Positions 8,473-17,488 of a stretch of 42,145 nucleotides of DNA are shown here, in pieces; position 1 is the first letter of the stretch, and the number at the start of each line of letters is the position of its first letter. The stretch covers positions 66,751-108,895 of the forward strand of contig CACDZF010000003.1 of NCBI GenBank assembly GCA_902557385.1, written 5' to 3'. A program made the position numbers and the translations under genes. The DNA comes from an uncultured Pelagibacteraceae bacterium (GTDB taxonomy: Bacteria; Pseudomonadota; Alphaproteobacteria; Pelagibacterales; Pelagibacteraceae). Under the pieces are notes generated by a model. It was given only the letters and a program-made list of their open reading frames with translations. It was not told where the DNA came from and did no database searches.

Positions 8473-9303
8473 ATGGCAAAATATTTAGTAGAAACTTATT
8501 ATACTTGTAGCATAAAAGTAAGCCATTATCTCGATGATATTAATGAGTCAGAACTCACAAAGCTTGAAAAAAGAGATGACGGAAAATTTGAAATTTTAGA
8601 TATTAAATTAGATAGTAGAAAAACTAAAAATTTAAATAAAAATATTGAGAAAGGCATTAAAGAAAATAAGAATATAGAGGTATTTACAGAAAAATCTCAG
8701 CCTAAAATTATTTCTAAAGAAAATAACCAAAATTTTGTTAAAAAAATTAACGAAGGTATAGGTAAAAGATTTAGTATGCCAGATAGAAGAAAAGGCTACA
8801 TTCAAAAAGCAGCAATTGGTGATCACAAAATCTATTTACATACTGGGGAATATGAAGATGGCAAAATTGGAGAAATTTTCATAGATACAAGTAAAGAAGG
8901 TGAACTTGTAAAGGCTTTAATGAATAACTTTGCAATTGCTATTTCTTTAGGTCTTCAATATGGAGTGCCGCTTGATGAGTTTATTAACGCATATGTTGGA
9001 ACTAAATTCGAACCTTCGGGAAAAGTTCTTGGAAATGATAGAATTTTAAGCGCAACATCAATGCTTGATTACATTTTTAGAGAATTAGCTATATCTTATC
9101 AAAACAGAGAGGATTTAGCTCACACACCATCAATAGGTGGTACTGATAAATCCAGCATTTCTGAGGGAGAAGATTTAGAAGGTCAAAATCAATTTTTAAA
9201 AATTGTTAAGGATATAACTAGTAAAGGTTTTGTAAGAAGCAATTATAAAAAAAACCTTGTTGATTTGTCAGATATTAAAATTAATTTAAAAGGAAAAAAA
9301 TAA
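8473..9303 (+). CDS. Free-standing protein resembling the C-terminus of B12-dependent ribonucleotide reductase (TSCPD-type)
   Basis: 276 residues. From about residue 104 to 217 the sequence follows the C-terminal region of class II ribonucleotide reductase Nrd[69 protein letters not shown] and [14 protein letters not shown]. The ten-stranded catalytic barrel and its active-site cysteines are absent, so it cannot be a reductase by itself. The first 100 residues ([20 protein letters not shown], then a lysine-rich linker) match nothing I recognise. The gene stands alone with its own RBS, and its stop lies two bases from the convergent aspS stop. Annotation as 'vitamin B12-dependent ribonucleotide reductase' would mislead. 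A regulatory or nucleic-acid-binding role is only a guess. Confidence 0.8.
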   Translation: MAKYLVETYYTCSIKVSHYLDDINESELTKLEKRDDGKFEILDIKLDSRKTKNLNKNIEKGIKENKNIEVFTEKSQPKIISKENNQNFVKKINEGIGKRFSMPDRRKGYIQKAAIGDHKIYLHTGEYEDGKIGEIFIDTSKEGELVKALMNNFAIAISLGLQYGVPLDEFINAYVGTKFEPSGKVLGNDRILSATSMLDYIFRELAISYQNREDLAHTPSIGGTDKSSISEGEDLEGQNQFLKIVKDITSKGFVRSNYKKNLVDLSDIKINLKGKK

Positions 9304-9305
9304 AA

Positions 9306-11087
9306 TTATTTTTTCTTTTTTAATAATAAATTAAGCTCTTTGAGTTGATTTTCCGAGACTTCAGATGGGGCGTTCATCATTAAATCTTGTGCGTTTTGAT
9401 TCATTGGAAACATTGTTACTTCTCTTATATTTTTTTCACCAGCTAAAAGCATAACAATCCTATCTATTCCGGGTGCAATTCCGCCGTGTGGAGGAGCTCC
9501 ATAACTTAAGGCATTTATCATGCCTCTAAATTTGTCATCAACTTGTTTTTTATCATAACCTGCTAATGAAAATAATTTATACATCAATTCTGGTATATGA
9601 TTTCTAATTGCACCTGAGGATAATTCAATACCATTACAAACAATATCATATTGGTATGCTTTTATATTTAAAGGATTTTTAAAATCAATTTTTTCAATAT
9701 TTCCTTGGGGCATTGAAAAAGGGTTATGACTAAATTTAATTTTATTTTCGTCGTCTATTTCAAACATTGGATAATCAACTATCCAACAAAAAGCAAAAGA
9801 GTCATGATTAATTAAATTTAAATCTTCAGCTATTTTTGCTCTAGCAAGTGAAGAAATCTTTTCAACTTCTTTTAATTTTCCGCAAGCAAAAAAGATACTA
9901 TCTCCTACTTTTGCTTCTGTAATTTTCATAATTTCCTCTAATGATTTTTTTGAAAAAAATTTTCCCACAGGACCTTTTGCTGAAATTTCATTTTGATTTT
10001 CAATTGTAAAGTATGCTAGACCTGAGGCTCCTTCATTTTTTGCCCATTTATCTATATTATCAAAAAAACTTCTTGGTTTATCTTTTGTATTTTTGGTTAC
10101 AATTGCCCTTACGTTTGATCCAGATTTTACTAATTTTTTAAAAATATCAAATTTTACATCTTCTCTAGTAAAAATATTTGTTAAATCATATATCAATAAT
10201 GGATTTCTTAAATCAGGTTTATCTGTTCCGTATTTTAACATTGCTTCCTCATAGGGAATTTTTGGAAATTTATTATTTATAAGTTTTTTTGAAGAAAAAT
10301 TTTTAAACAAGTTTATCATCAATTTTTCTACTACATTAAAAACATCTTCTTGTTCTACAAATGACATTTCTAAATCAAGTTGGTAGAATTCTCCTGGACT
10401 TCTGTCAGCTCTTGCATCTTCATCTCTAAAACAAGGAGCTATTTGAAAATACTTGTCAAAACCTGAGACCATTATCAATTGTTTAAATTGCTGAGGAGCT
10501 TGTGGAAGCGCATAAAACTTTCCAGGATTCAATCTACTTGGAACCAAAAAATCTCTTGCACCCTCAGGACTTGATGAAGTTAAAATTGGAGTTTGAAACT
10601 CTAAAAAACCTAATTCATTCATTTGTTTTCTGATAAAAGAAATTACATTTGATCTTAAAATAATATTTTCATGTATTTTTTTTCTTCTTAAGTCTAAAAA
10701 TCTATACTTAAGTCTAATTTCTTCAGAGTACTCTTGATCTGTAAATACAGGCATTGGAAGTTCTTTGCATTGACCAAGGATCTCAAAAGAATTTATAACA
10801 ATCTCAATTTCCCCAGTTTGAAGTTCTGGGTTAATGGTATCTTTGCTTCTTTCAACAACTTTTCCTGATAATTTAATGACACTTTCTAGCTGAATTTTTT
10901 CCAACTTAGAAAAATATTGATTGCTTTTATCAATAACACATTGGGTTACACCGTAATTATCTCTTAAATCAACAAATAATAAGTTTCCATGATCTCTTTT
11001 TTTGTTTATCCATCCAGATAAAACAATGTCTTCCGACTTGTTTTTTTTGGTTAATTCACCACAATTGTGTGTTCTATATTTATTCAA
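9306..11087 (-). CDS. aspS: Aspartyl-tRNA synthetase, bacterial type with GAD insert
   Basis: Class II synthetase that charges tRNA-Asp. In order: an OB-fold anticodon-binding domain (IVLSGWINKKRDHGNLLFVD, about 20-105), the catalytic core with motif 2 CFRDEDARADR (219-229) and a GAD insertion domain in the middle (including LARAKIAEDLN), then motif 3 GGIAPGIDRIVMLLAGEKNI near the C-terminus. It has 593 residues, normal for the bacterial type (E. coli 590). The start codon is TTG (11087-11085), one base after the hda-like stop. The frame has no better ATG, because the SGW region requires this N-terminus. Confidence 0.96.
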   Translation of the reverse strand: MNKYRTHNCGELTKKNKSEDIVLSGWINKKRDHGNLLFVDLRDNYGVTQCVIDKSNQYFSKLEKIQLESVIKLSGKVVERSKDTINPELQTGEIEIVINSFEILGQCKELPMPVFTDQEYSEEIRLKYRFLDLRRKKIHENIILRSNVISFIRKQMNELGFLEFQTPILTSSSPEGARDFLVPSRLNPGKFYALPQAPQQFKQLIMVSGFDKYFQIAPCFRDEDARADRSPGEFYQLDLEMSFVEQEDVFNVVEKLMINLFKNFSSKKLINNKFPKIPYEEAMLKYGTDKPDLRNPLLIYDLTNIFTREDVKFDIFKKLVKSGSNVRAIVTKNTKDKPRSFFDNIDKWAKNEGASGLAYFTIENQNEISAKGPVGKFFSKKSLEEIMKITEAKVGDSIFFACGKLKEVEKISSLARAKIAEDLNLINHDSFAFCWIVDYPMFEIDDENKIKFSHNPFSMPQGNIEKIDFKNPLNIKAYQYDIVCNGIELSSGAIRNHIPELMYKLFSLAGYDKKQVDDKFRGMINALSYGAPPHGGIAPGIDRIVMLLAGEKNIREVTMFPMNQNAQDLMMNAPSEVSENQLKELNLLLKKKK

Positions 11088-11088
11088 G

Positions 11089-11751
11089 CTAAGCTTTCAA
11101 TACTTCTTTTATCGTTTTAAAATCAATTGGTTTTTTTTTTTTTAAACTTAATTCATCAATTTTATATATGAATTCAAATATTTTGTCATACGATCTATCT
11201 ATTCTTTTAATAATAAAATCAATCAATTTTTTATCAATTACAATCTGGCGGTCAGAAAAATTTTTTAAAACCAAGGCAAACATAAGTTCATCATCAGGTT
11301 TTTCAATTTTTGCAAAAAGACAGTTTTTTGTTCTAGATTTTAAATCATCTAATTTAAAATTTATCTCATTTATTGGTGTGGTCGAATTAATGATCAAATA
11401 CTTATTATCTTGGTCAACCGTATTAAATAAAGAGTATATTAGAACTTCATTAATATTTAAGTCAAAATTTTCTAAAACAATATTTTCATAAACTTTAATT
11501 TCATTCAAATGCTCATTTTTAAAAGAATGAGCATTAATTTTTATTCCTTTAAATTTTTTCAAAAAAATATTTGCCAAATGCGATTTTCCTGAAAAATTAT
11601 CACCACAAATATTTAAAAAGTTTTTTTCCCACTTGGGCCATGAGCTAATTAAATTAAAAGCAAAATAGTTACTTTTGCTTACATAGAAATCTTGGTCTTT
11701 AAAATTTTGTTTATACTCAAAATTTAATAAAAGTTGATTTAAATTTGTCAT
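11089..11751 (-). CDS. hdaA: DnaA-related regulatory ATPase, Hda-like
   Basis: 220-residue protein with a DnaA domain III-like AAA+ fold and no DNA-binding domain IV. It has a Walker A, CGDNFSGKSHLA (49-60), and NIVLENFDLN near the Walker B position, where the usual acidic pair is weak. The C-terminal half reads LVLKNFSDRQIVIDKKLIDFIIKRIDRS, matching the DnaA-like lid helices. In alphaproteobacteria such proteins (HdaA) promote DnaA-ATP hydrolysis with the sliding clamp. The extreme N-terminus NLNQLLLNFEYK resembles the clamp-binding QL-x-L-x-F motif. The DUF2066 gene overlaps its start (ATGA) and aspS follows after one base. Confidence 0.82.
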   Translation of the reverse strand: MTNLNQLLLNFEYKQNFKDQDFYVSKSNYFAFNLISSWPKWEKNFLNICGDNFSGKSHLANIFLKKFKGIKINAHSFKNEHLNEIKVYENIVLENFDLNINEVLIYSLFNTVDQDNKYLIINSTTPINEINFKLDDLKSRTKNCLFAKIEKPDDELMFALVLKNFSDRQIVIDKKLIDFIIKRIDRSYDKIFEFIYKIDELSLKKKKPIDFKTIKEVLKA

Positions 11752-12827
11752 TCAATTTTCCAGTTTTGTTTCTGGGTATCAATTACTATACCTTTTGTTT
11801 TTAAATCAATTAAAAATTTATTAGGTGGTCCATTATATATTATCTTATAATAAATCATTTCGTTATCAAATTGTGAAATTTCATAACTGAAAACTAAATC
11901 TAACTCATCTAATACATTCTCAAGATTTAAAATTTTTTTATATTCTGATGAGTCAACAGAAACATGCAATGGAAGCTTAATTGATGTATTTATCTTGTTA
12001 AGACCTTTCCAATAATTTTCATAAGTATTTTTTAGTTCATTTAAAATAGAGTTTAAACTTTGGTCCTCTTCTATATTTACTTCTTTGAAAGTTTGATTTT
12101 CTATTTTTGAGAGATTATTTAATTGTATTTTTGATAATATATTGAATTCATTAAAATTTTTATAGATGATTACAATTATAAAATCTTCTAGATTATATTT
12201 TTTAACAATATTTTTAAAATCATATTCCTCTATTGAGTCACTATTTTTCAAAATTAAATTTACATCTTCTAAATCTTCAGTTGGTAAAATATAATTTAGT
12301 AAAAAAAATCTTTCCTTTTTTAAATTCCAAGTATCATAAAATATATTGTCATTAAATAACGAAACTTGATTCGATTGCAAATCAACAAATACCGGTATTA
12401 ACAATATTTCTTTTTTTTGTGGTATCGATGGAAAAATATTTTTTTTTTCAAAGAAATTTAAAGTATTTTTTTTATTAAAATTAACATCAAAATTAACTAG
12501 GTATGAGTTATTAACAAATCTTTCTTTGTTCATCGTAAAAGAATCAATTAAACTTTTAACTTCGCTTATAGATGTTTTTTTTATTTTGTTTTGATCACTT
12601 GAGGTTGTAATGATCGATATTAATTCTATAAAAGCTTCTTTAAATGCTTTATTAATAACTTTTTCCTTATTAAAATTTACATCGAAAGGCTCTGAAATTT
12701 CTAAATCTTTTATTTTGAATGTACTGGCACTTGATGTAGAAATTGAAATTATATTAATAATTAGAACGATAGAAAAAAAAAATATATAAAGTTTGTTCAA
12801 ATTACTTAATTTATTTTTAAATTGCAT
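11748..12827 (-). CDS. DUF2066 family exported protein
   Basis: 359 residues with a hydrophobic N-terminal signal (about residues 13-34, IFFFSIVLIINIISIS) followed by SASTF, a plausible cleavage site. The remainder is soluble and periplasmic by prediction. Its start region (NFNKEKVINKAFKEAFIELI), the FVNNSYLVNFDVNFNK strand and the KKEILLIPVFVD strand fit DUF2066. The function is not known. The position between purM (divergent, 11 bases away) and the hda-like gene (ATGA overlap) is the usual alphaproteobacterial arrangement and is half the argument for this call. Confidence 0.75.
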   Translation of the reverse strand: MQFKNKLSNLNKLYIFFFSIVLIINIISISTSSASTFKIKDLEISEPFDVNFNKEKVINKAFKEAFIELISIITTSSDQNKIKKTSISEVKSLIDSFTMNKERFVNNSYLVNFDVNFNKKNTLNFFEKKNIFPSIPQKKEILLIPVFVDLQSNQVSLFNDNIFYDTWNLKKERFFLLNYILPTEDLEDVNLILKNSDSIEEYDFKNIVKKYNLEDFIIVIIYKNFNEFNILSKIQLNNLSKIENQTFKEVNIEEDQSLNSILNELKNTYENYWKGLNKINTSIKLPLHVSVDSSEYKKILNLENVLDELDLVFSYEISQFDNEMIYYKIIYNGPPNKFLIDLKTKGIVIDTQKQNWKIE

Positions 12828-12838
12828 ATTTTATACTA

Positions 12839-13867
12839 ATGAAAAAAAGTAAATTTACATATCTAAAAAGTGGTGTGAACATAAACGCTGCAGATAATTT
12901 TGTTAAATTTATATCTAATATTTCAACAAAAAATAAGGGCAATAAAAAGTTTAAAAATATAGGAGGTTTTGGATCAATTTCTGATATCCCTAAAAGTTAT
13001 AAAAGACCTAAAATTGTAGCTAGTACTGATGGAGTTGGTACAAAAATTGAAATAGCCAATATTCTAAACAAATATGACACTATCGGTATTGATTTAGTAG
13101 CGATGTGTGTGAATGATTTGCTGGTTCAAGGAGCAAAGCCTTTAATTTTTTTAGACTATATATCAATTAACAAAATCGATCTTAAAAAACTAAAGCATAT
13201 AATAAAAGGTATTCAAAAGGGTTGTAAAATTTCAAAATGCGAATTGGTTGGAGGTGAAACAGCTGAAATGCCGGGCACATATGAAAAGGGTAAATTTGAT
13301 ATAGCTGGTTTTTCTGTTGGTATAGTTGATGAAAAAAAAATTCTTTATAAAAAAAAAATAAAAAAAAATGATTTAATTCTTGCTGTACCATCAAGTGGAA
13401 TGCACTCTAATGGCTATTCCTTAGTAAGACATGTAATTAATAAAAAAAAAATTAATATAAAAAAAAATAAATTTTTAAAAAAAGAATTATTAAAACCGAC
13501 TAAAATTTATGTTAGGGAAGTTTCGAATTTAATTAAAAAAAATTTAATTAGTGGATGTGCAAATATTACTGGTGGAGGAATCAGGGATAATTTAAAAAGA
13601 ATTATACCAGATAATCTAGTAGCAAATATAAATTTAAATAAAATCAAAACAAAAAAAATTTTTAGCTGGTTAAAAAAAAATAATATTGAAGATAATGAAA
13701 TGTTAAAAACATTTAATTGCGGTGTAGGCTTTTGTTTAATCGTTAAACCAAAAAATAAAAAAAAAATAAAAAAATTTTTTAAGAAACAATATAAGCCTTA
13801 TTTAATAGGAAAAATAGTTTCAGGTAAAAATAAAGTCAAATTAGATGAGAAAATCAATTGGTCCTAA
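12839..13867 (+). CDS. purM: Phosphoribosylformylglycinamidine cyclo-ligase (AIR synthetase)
   Basis: Fifth step of purine synthesis: ATP-dependent closure of FGAM to AIR. The 342-residue protein carries the PurM signatures YLKSGVNINAADNFV, STDGVGTKIEIA, TIGIDLVAMCVNDLLVQGAK, VGGETAEMPG, AVPSSGMHSNGYSLVR and ITGGGIRDNLKRI. The C-terminal half is unusually lysine-rich and is encoded by long A runs (for example around 13345-13475 and 13755-13775), which are possible slippage and sequencing-error sites. The start is 11 bases from the divergent DUF2066 start. It overlaps purN by 23 bases. Confidence 0.96.
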   Translation: MKKSKFTYLKSGVNINAADNFVKFISNISTKNKGNKKFKNIGGFGSISDIPKSYKRPKIVASTDGVGTKIEIANILNKYDTIGIDLVAMCVNDLLVQGAKPLIFLDYISINKIDLKKLKHIIKGIQKGCKISKCELVGGETAEMPGTYEKGKFDIAGFSVGIVDEKKILYKKKIKKNDLILAVPSSGMHSNGYSLVRHVINKKKINIKKNKFLKKELLKPTKIYVREVSNLIKKNLISGCANITGGGIRDNLKRIIPDNLVANINLNKIKTKKIFSWLKKNNIEDNEMLKTFNCGVGFCLIVKPKNKKKIKKFFKKQYKPYLIGKIVSGKNKVKLDEKINWS

Positions 13868-14423
13868 AAAAATAAAAACTGCAGTTTTTATTTCAGGAAA
13901 AGGAAGTAATCTAAAAAATTTGATTAAATTTGCAAAAAATAAAAGATATCCATTTTCTGTTGACTTAATATTTTCCAATACAAAAAAAGCAAAAGGGTTG
14001 CGTTATTCTAAAATATATAAAATTAAAAAAAAAGTAATTTGTTATGATAAAAAAATAAAAACCGACAAAAAAATTTTAAAAATTTTAACACAAAAAAAAA
14101 TTAAATTGATTTGTCTTGCTGGATTTATGAAGATTTTATCAAAAAATTTTATCAAAAAATTTCAAGGTGAAATTATTAATATACACCCTTCATTACTTCC
14201 AAAATATAAAGGTTTGAATACTCATATCAGGGCTATAAAAAATAAAGAAAAATTTGCTGGATGTACCGTGCATTATGTTACATCAAAACTTGACTCGGGA
14301 AAAATAATTTTACAAAAAAGAGTTAAAATATCTAAAAAGGATAATCATTTTTCTTTAGCAAAAAAAGTTCTTAAAATAGAGCATTTAATTTATCCTGCCG
14401 CTATCAAAAAAATATTAAACTAA
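13845..14423 (+). CDS. purN: Phosphoribosylglycinamide formyltransferase
   Basis: Third step of purine synthesis: transfer of formyl from 10-formyl-THF to GAR. 192 residues, with AVFISGKGSNLKNLI for phosphate binding, LICLAGFMKILSKNFI, the catalytic INIHPSLLPKYKGLNTH, and GCTVHYVTSKLDSGKIILQ carrying the catalytic Asp. Like purM it is extremely lysine-rich. It starts inside the purM 3' end and its stop overlaps the convergent ndk stop by 4 bases. The ATG at 13845 puts the ISGKGSN motif at the usual distance from the N-terminus. Confidence 0.96.
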   Translation: MRKSIGPKKIKTAVFISGKGSNLKNLIKFAKNKRYPFSVDLIFSNTKKAKGLRYSKIYKIKKKVICYDKKIKTDKKILKILTQKKIKLICLAGFMKILSKNFIKKFQGEIINIHPSLLPKYKGLNTHIRAIKNKEKFAGCTVHYVTSKLDSGKIILQKRVKISKKDNHFSLAKKVLKIEHLIYPAAIKKILN

Positions 14424-14830
14424 TCTTTAAAGAAAAAATTAATTTCTATCTTTGCGTTGTCGACACTATCAGATCCATGTACTGAATTTTTATCAATTGA
14501 GATTCCAAATTTTTGTCTGATTGTTCCCTCTTTTGCATCTTTTGGGTTTGTTGCTCCCATAATCTCTCTATTTGCTAAAACTGCATTTTCTTTTTCAAGT
14601 ATCATTACTAAAATGGGCCCTGATGATAAATAAGCGCATAAATCGTTGTAAAAAGGCTTTGTTTCATGAACTTTGTAAAACTGCTCCGCTTCAGGTTTTG
14701 TTATTTGGATTTTTTTCTCTTTGACAATATTAAAACCTTTATGAATAAATATTTCTTTTATTTCTCTATCTAAATTTCTTTCAACAGCATCTGGTTTTAT
14801 AATTGATAGAGTTTGTTCTAAATTACTCAT
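14420..14830 (-). CDS. ndk: Nucleoside diphosphate kinase
   Basis: Transfers the gamma-phosphate from ATP to other nucleoside diphosphates through a phosphohistidine. 136 residues from the ATG at 14830; a frame five residues longer exists, but family alignment (MSNLEQTLSIIKPDAVERN) favours this start. Motifs: TLSIIKPDAV (7-16), REIMGATNPKDAKEGTIRQKF (88-108) and the active-site NSVHGSDS with His118. The start overlaps the pepA stop by 8 bases (ATGAGTAA), so pepA-ndk are co-transcribed. The 3' end overlaps purN convergently. Confidence 0.96.
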   Translation of the reverse strand: MSNLEQTLSIIKPDAVERNLDREIKEIFIHKGFNIVKEKKIQITKPEAEQFYKVHETKPFYNDLCAYLSSGPILVMILEKENAVLANREIMGATNPKDAKEGTIRQKFGISIDKNSVHGSDSVDNAKIEINFFFKD

Positions 14831-16286
14831 AATTATCCTCAACAAATTGATTTAATAACCTCACACCATATCCTGTTGCTCCGGTAGGATTTATTGCTCC
14901 TCCATATTTTGAAAATGCCATCCCAGCTATATCTAAGTGAGCCCAAGATGTTTTATTTAAAATAAATCTTTGTAAAAACTGGGCAGCAGTTGTGGATCCA
15001 GCGCCCCCCACATAATTTATATTTTGCATATCTGCATTTTTTGAGTCCATAAGTTTATCAAAATTTTTATGAAGAGGCATTCTCCATAATTTTTCATCGA
15101 CTCTTTCTCCGGCTTCAAGTAATTGTTTTGACAGTTTGTCGTCGTTAGAAAAAAGCCCTGCATACTCAGATCCCAAAGAAACAATGATAGCACCAGTCAA
15201 AGTTGCTAAATCAACCATTAATTCAGGTTTAAATTTCTTTTCAGTGAAAGTTAAAGCGTCTGCTAAAACTAATCTACCTTCTGCATCAGTATTTAAAACT
15301 TCTATAGTTTTTCCGCTATAAGATTTTACAATGTCACCAGGCCTTTGAGCATTTCCACTTACCATATTTTCAACGAGACCTACTACGCCAACAACATTAA
15401 TTTTTGCTTTTCTTAAAGCTAAAGTTTTCATTAAGCCTACTACAGCCGCCGAGCCTGCCATATCGTATGTCATATCCTCCATAAATCTCGCAGGTTTTAG
15501 TGAATAACCACCAGTATCAAAACAAACTCCTTTTCCAATAAACGCTAAAGGTTTTGATTTTGATTTGTTTCCTTTCCATTCAACGGTTACAAGATATGAG
15601 CCTCTTATGCTTCCCTGTCCAACTCCTAATAAAGCATTGCATCCTAATTTCTTTAATTTTTTTTGATCATAAACTGTAACCTTTAATCCATACTTTCTTA
15701 ACTTAATTAATCTCTTTGCATATTCATCAGGATGCAAAATATTTCCAGGTTCTGAAACTAAATCTCTAGTAAAAAATGTTCCCTCTTCTAGGGCTCTAAA
15801 TTTTAATTTATTTTTTATAGATAAAGGAGTTTGTTTTCCAATTATATTAATCGTTAAATTATTTTTTATTTTTTTTGACTTATAAATGTTAAATTCATAT
15901 GACTTTAATTTAAAGCCATGCATGAAACGACCAATAAAATCTTTTCCGGGCTTACCATTAATGCTTTCTGAATAAATAGAGAGATTTTTAATATTATCTT
16001 TTTTAACAAAATTATATAACTGGGCCCCTAAAGCCTCTACATCTGATCCCTTTAAATTTTTTTTAATTGATATTAAAATTATTGTTGTTTTGTCATTTAG
16101 ATTAAATGAAATAATATTTTCTTTGGTATTATTTTTATTTTTTGAAATTTTTTCAATATATGAAGTCTCAATTTTTGAAAATGAGGATCTTAGATTTTGA
16201 ACTTGAAATTTTTCATTTCCAAATAAAGCAATTACTCCTAGATCGCTCGATTTGGCCTTATTTTTATAGATAACTTGAACACTCAT
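14823..16286 (-). CDS. pepA: Cytosol leucyl aminopeptidase (M17)
   Basis: Hexameric two-metal aminopeptidase that recycles peptides in the cytoplasm. 487 residues: an N-terminal macro-like domain (1-150) and a C-terminal catalytic domain. The metal ligands align with E. coli at a constant offset of 18: Lys252 and Asp257 in IGKGVCFDTGG, Asp275 in MTYDMAG, and Asp334/Glu336 plus Arg338 in LNTDAEGRLVLADAL. The family tail HLDIAGMAF...TGATGYGVRLL is present. The divergent lptF starts 50 bases away. In some bacteria PepA also binds DNA, which cannot be judged here. Confidence 0.96.
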   Translation of the reverse strand: MSVQVIYKNKAKSSDLGVIALFGNEKFQVQNLRSSFSKIETSYIEKISKNKNNTKENIISFNLNDKTTIILISIKKNLKGSDVEALGAQLYNFVKKDNIKNLSIYSESINGKPGKDFIGRFMHGFKLKSYEFNIYKSKKIKNNLTINIIGKQTPLSIKNKLKFRALEEGTFFTRDLVSEPGNILHPDEYAKRLIKLRKYGLKVTVYDQKKLKKLGCNALLGVGQGSIRGSYLVTVEWKGNKSKSKPLAFIGKGVCFDTGGYSLKPARFMEDMTYDMAGSAAVVGLMKTLALRKAKINVVGVVGLVENMVSGNAQRPGDIVKSYSGKTIEVLNTDAEGRLVLADALTFTEKKFKPELMVDLATLTGAIIVSLGSEYAGLFSNDDKLSKQLLEAGERVDEKLWRMPLHKNFDKLMDSKNADMQNINYVGGAGSTTAAQFLQRFILNKTSWAHLDIAGMAFSKYGGAINPTGATGYGVRLLNQFVEDNYE

Positions 16287-16336
16287 TGATTTTTGAATAT
16301 ATACTTATAGTTGAAAAGGTTTATAGATTATTAAAT
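16275..16336 (+). promoter_or_regulatory. Possible promoter of the lptF-rsmA operon
   Basis: TTGAAC (16275-16280) and TATACT (16300-16305) are separated by 19 bases, slightly longer than ideal. The -35 element would lie inside the start of the divergent pepA gene. A leader of about 25 bases would precede the lptF ATG at 16337. It is the only reasonable sigma-70-like pair in the short pepA-lptF gap, but random matches are likely at this base composition. Confidence 0.3.
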
Positions 16337-17488
16337 ATGAATTTCAATGAAAAAATTGTCTTTAAAAAGTTTTTGTCTGATAATACTAATTTTTTCTTAT
16401 TAAGCGCACTTAGTTTAAGTCTAATAGTCTGGATTATACAGGCGGTTAATTTTTTAGATTTTATATCAGAGGATGGACATAGTTTTGATATTTATTTCTA
16501 TTTTACAGTATTAAATTTTCCAAAAATTTTCAAAAATATATTACCAATTATATTTTTCATATCATTATTTTATACTATATCAAAATATGAAGAAAATAAT
16601 GAGCTTAAAATTTTTTGGATAAATGGAATTAAAAAAATTAAATTTTCAAATGTTTTAATTAAATATACTCTTCTTTTTTTCTTATTCCAATTATTTTTAA
16701 CAACTTTATTAAGTCCAGCATTACAAAGTCAAGCCAGATTACAATTAAAAGACTCTAATATAGATTTTTTTCCATCATTGATGCAACAGAGAAAATTCAT
16801 TGATACAGTTGACAAGTTGACAATTTTCATTGAAAATAAAAAATCATCAGAAGAATTTGAAAATATTTTTTTAAAAGATGATTTAGGAACAAATAAATCT
16901 CAAATAATTTTTGCAGAAAAAGGGTTTTTAAAAGAAATAGATGGTGCTAGAAAATTAATTTTATTTGATGGAAAATTTTTAAATACTGATGAAAAAAAAA
17001 CAACAGTTTTTAATTTTTCAAAAACTGAATTTGATTTGTCTAATTATCTAACTAAATCTATTACGCACCCAAAAGTTCAAGAATTAAATACTTATTTTCT
17101 ATTAAAATGCAATTATTCTTTCTACATAGATAAAGTTAAAGAAAGATATTATAAATATCAAAATGCTAATATACTTTGTAATAAAAATTTTGTTGCTGAA
17201 ATAAATCAAGAATTGTTTGATAGATTGATAAAACCAATATATTTATTTTTAATAACAATAATAGCATGTTTTTTGCTTACAAAATATAAAGAGGCTCATA
17301 AGTACAAAACTTATAAATCAGCTATATTTGCTTTAGGAATTATAATCATAATATTTTCTGAAATGTCTGCTAATTATGCTGGAAAAAATTTAACAAACAC
17401 TGCTACCTTTTATATTTTACCTTTAGCTTTAGGACTGATCGCATACTTAATTTTAAGAAATAAACTAATTTTTAGAAAAATAATATGA
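16337..17488 (+). CDS. lptF: LPS export ABC transporter permease LptF (YjgP/YjgQ family)
   Basis: Inner-membrane half of the LptB2FG transporter that pulls lipopolysaccharide from the membrane towards LptC/A/D. The ATG at 16337 (MNFNEKIVFKKFLSDN) gives 383 residues. A longer frame from 16286 would begin in the pepA start and adds an unsupported 17 residues. Topology: three N-terminal membrane helices (about 19-40, 55-78 and 100-125), a periplasmic beta-jellyroll domain (about 130-280), then three C-terminal helices. The early FFLLSALSLSLIVWIIQAVN and SPALQSQARLQ are typical. Its stop overlaps the lptG start (ATGA). Confidence 0.9.
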   Translation: MNFNEKIVFKKFLSDNTNFFLLSALSLSLIVWIIQAVNFLDFISEDGHSFDIYFYFTVLNFPKIFKNILPIIFFISLFYTISKYEENNELKIFWINGIKKIKFSNVLIKYTLLFFLFQLFLTTLLSPALQSQARLQLKDSNIDFFPSLMQQRKFIDTVDKLTIFIENKKSSEEFENIFLKDDLGTNKSQIIFAEKGFLKEIDGARKLILFDGKFLNTDEKKTTVFNFSKTEFDLSNYLTKSITHPKVQELNTYFLLKCNYSFYIDKVKERYYKYQNANILCNKNFVAEINQELFDRLIKPIYLFLITIIACFLLTKYKEAHKYKTYKSAIFALGIIIIIFSEMSANYAGKNLTNTATFYILPLALGLIAYLILRNKLIFRKII

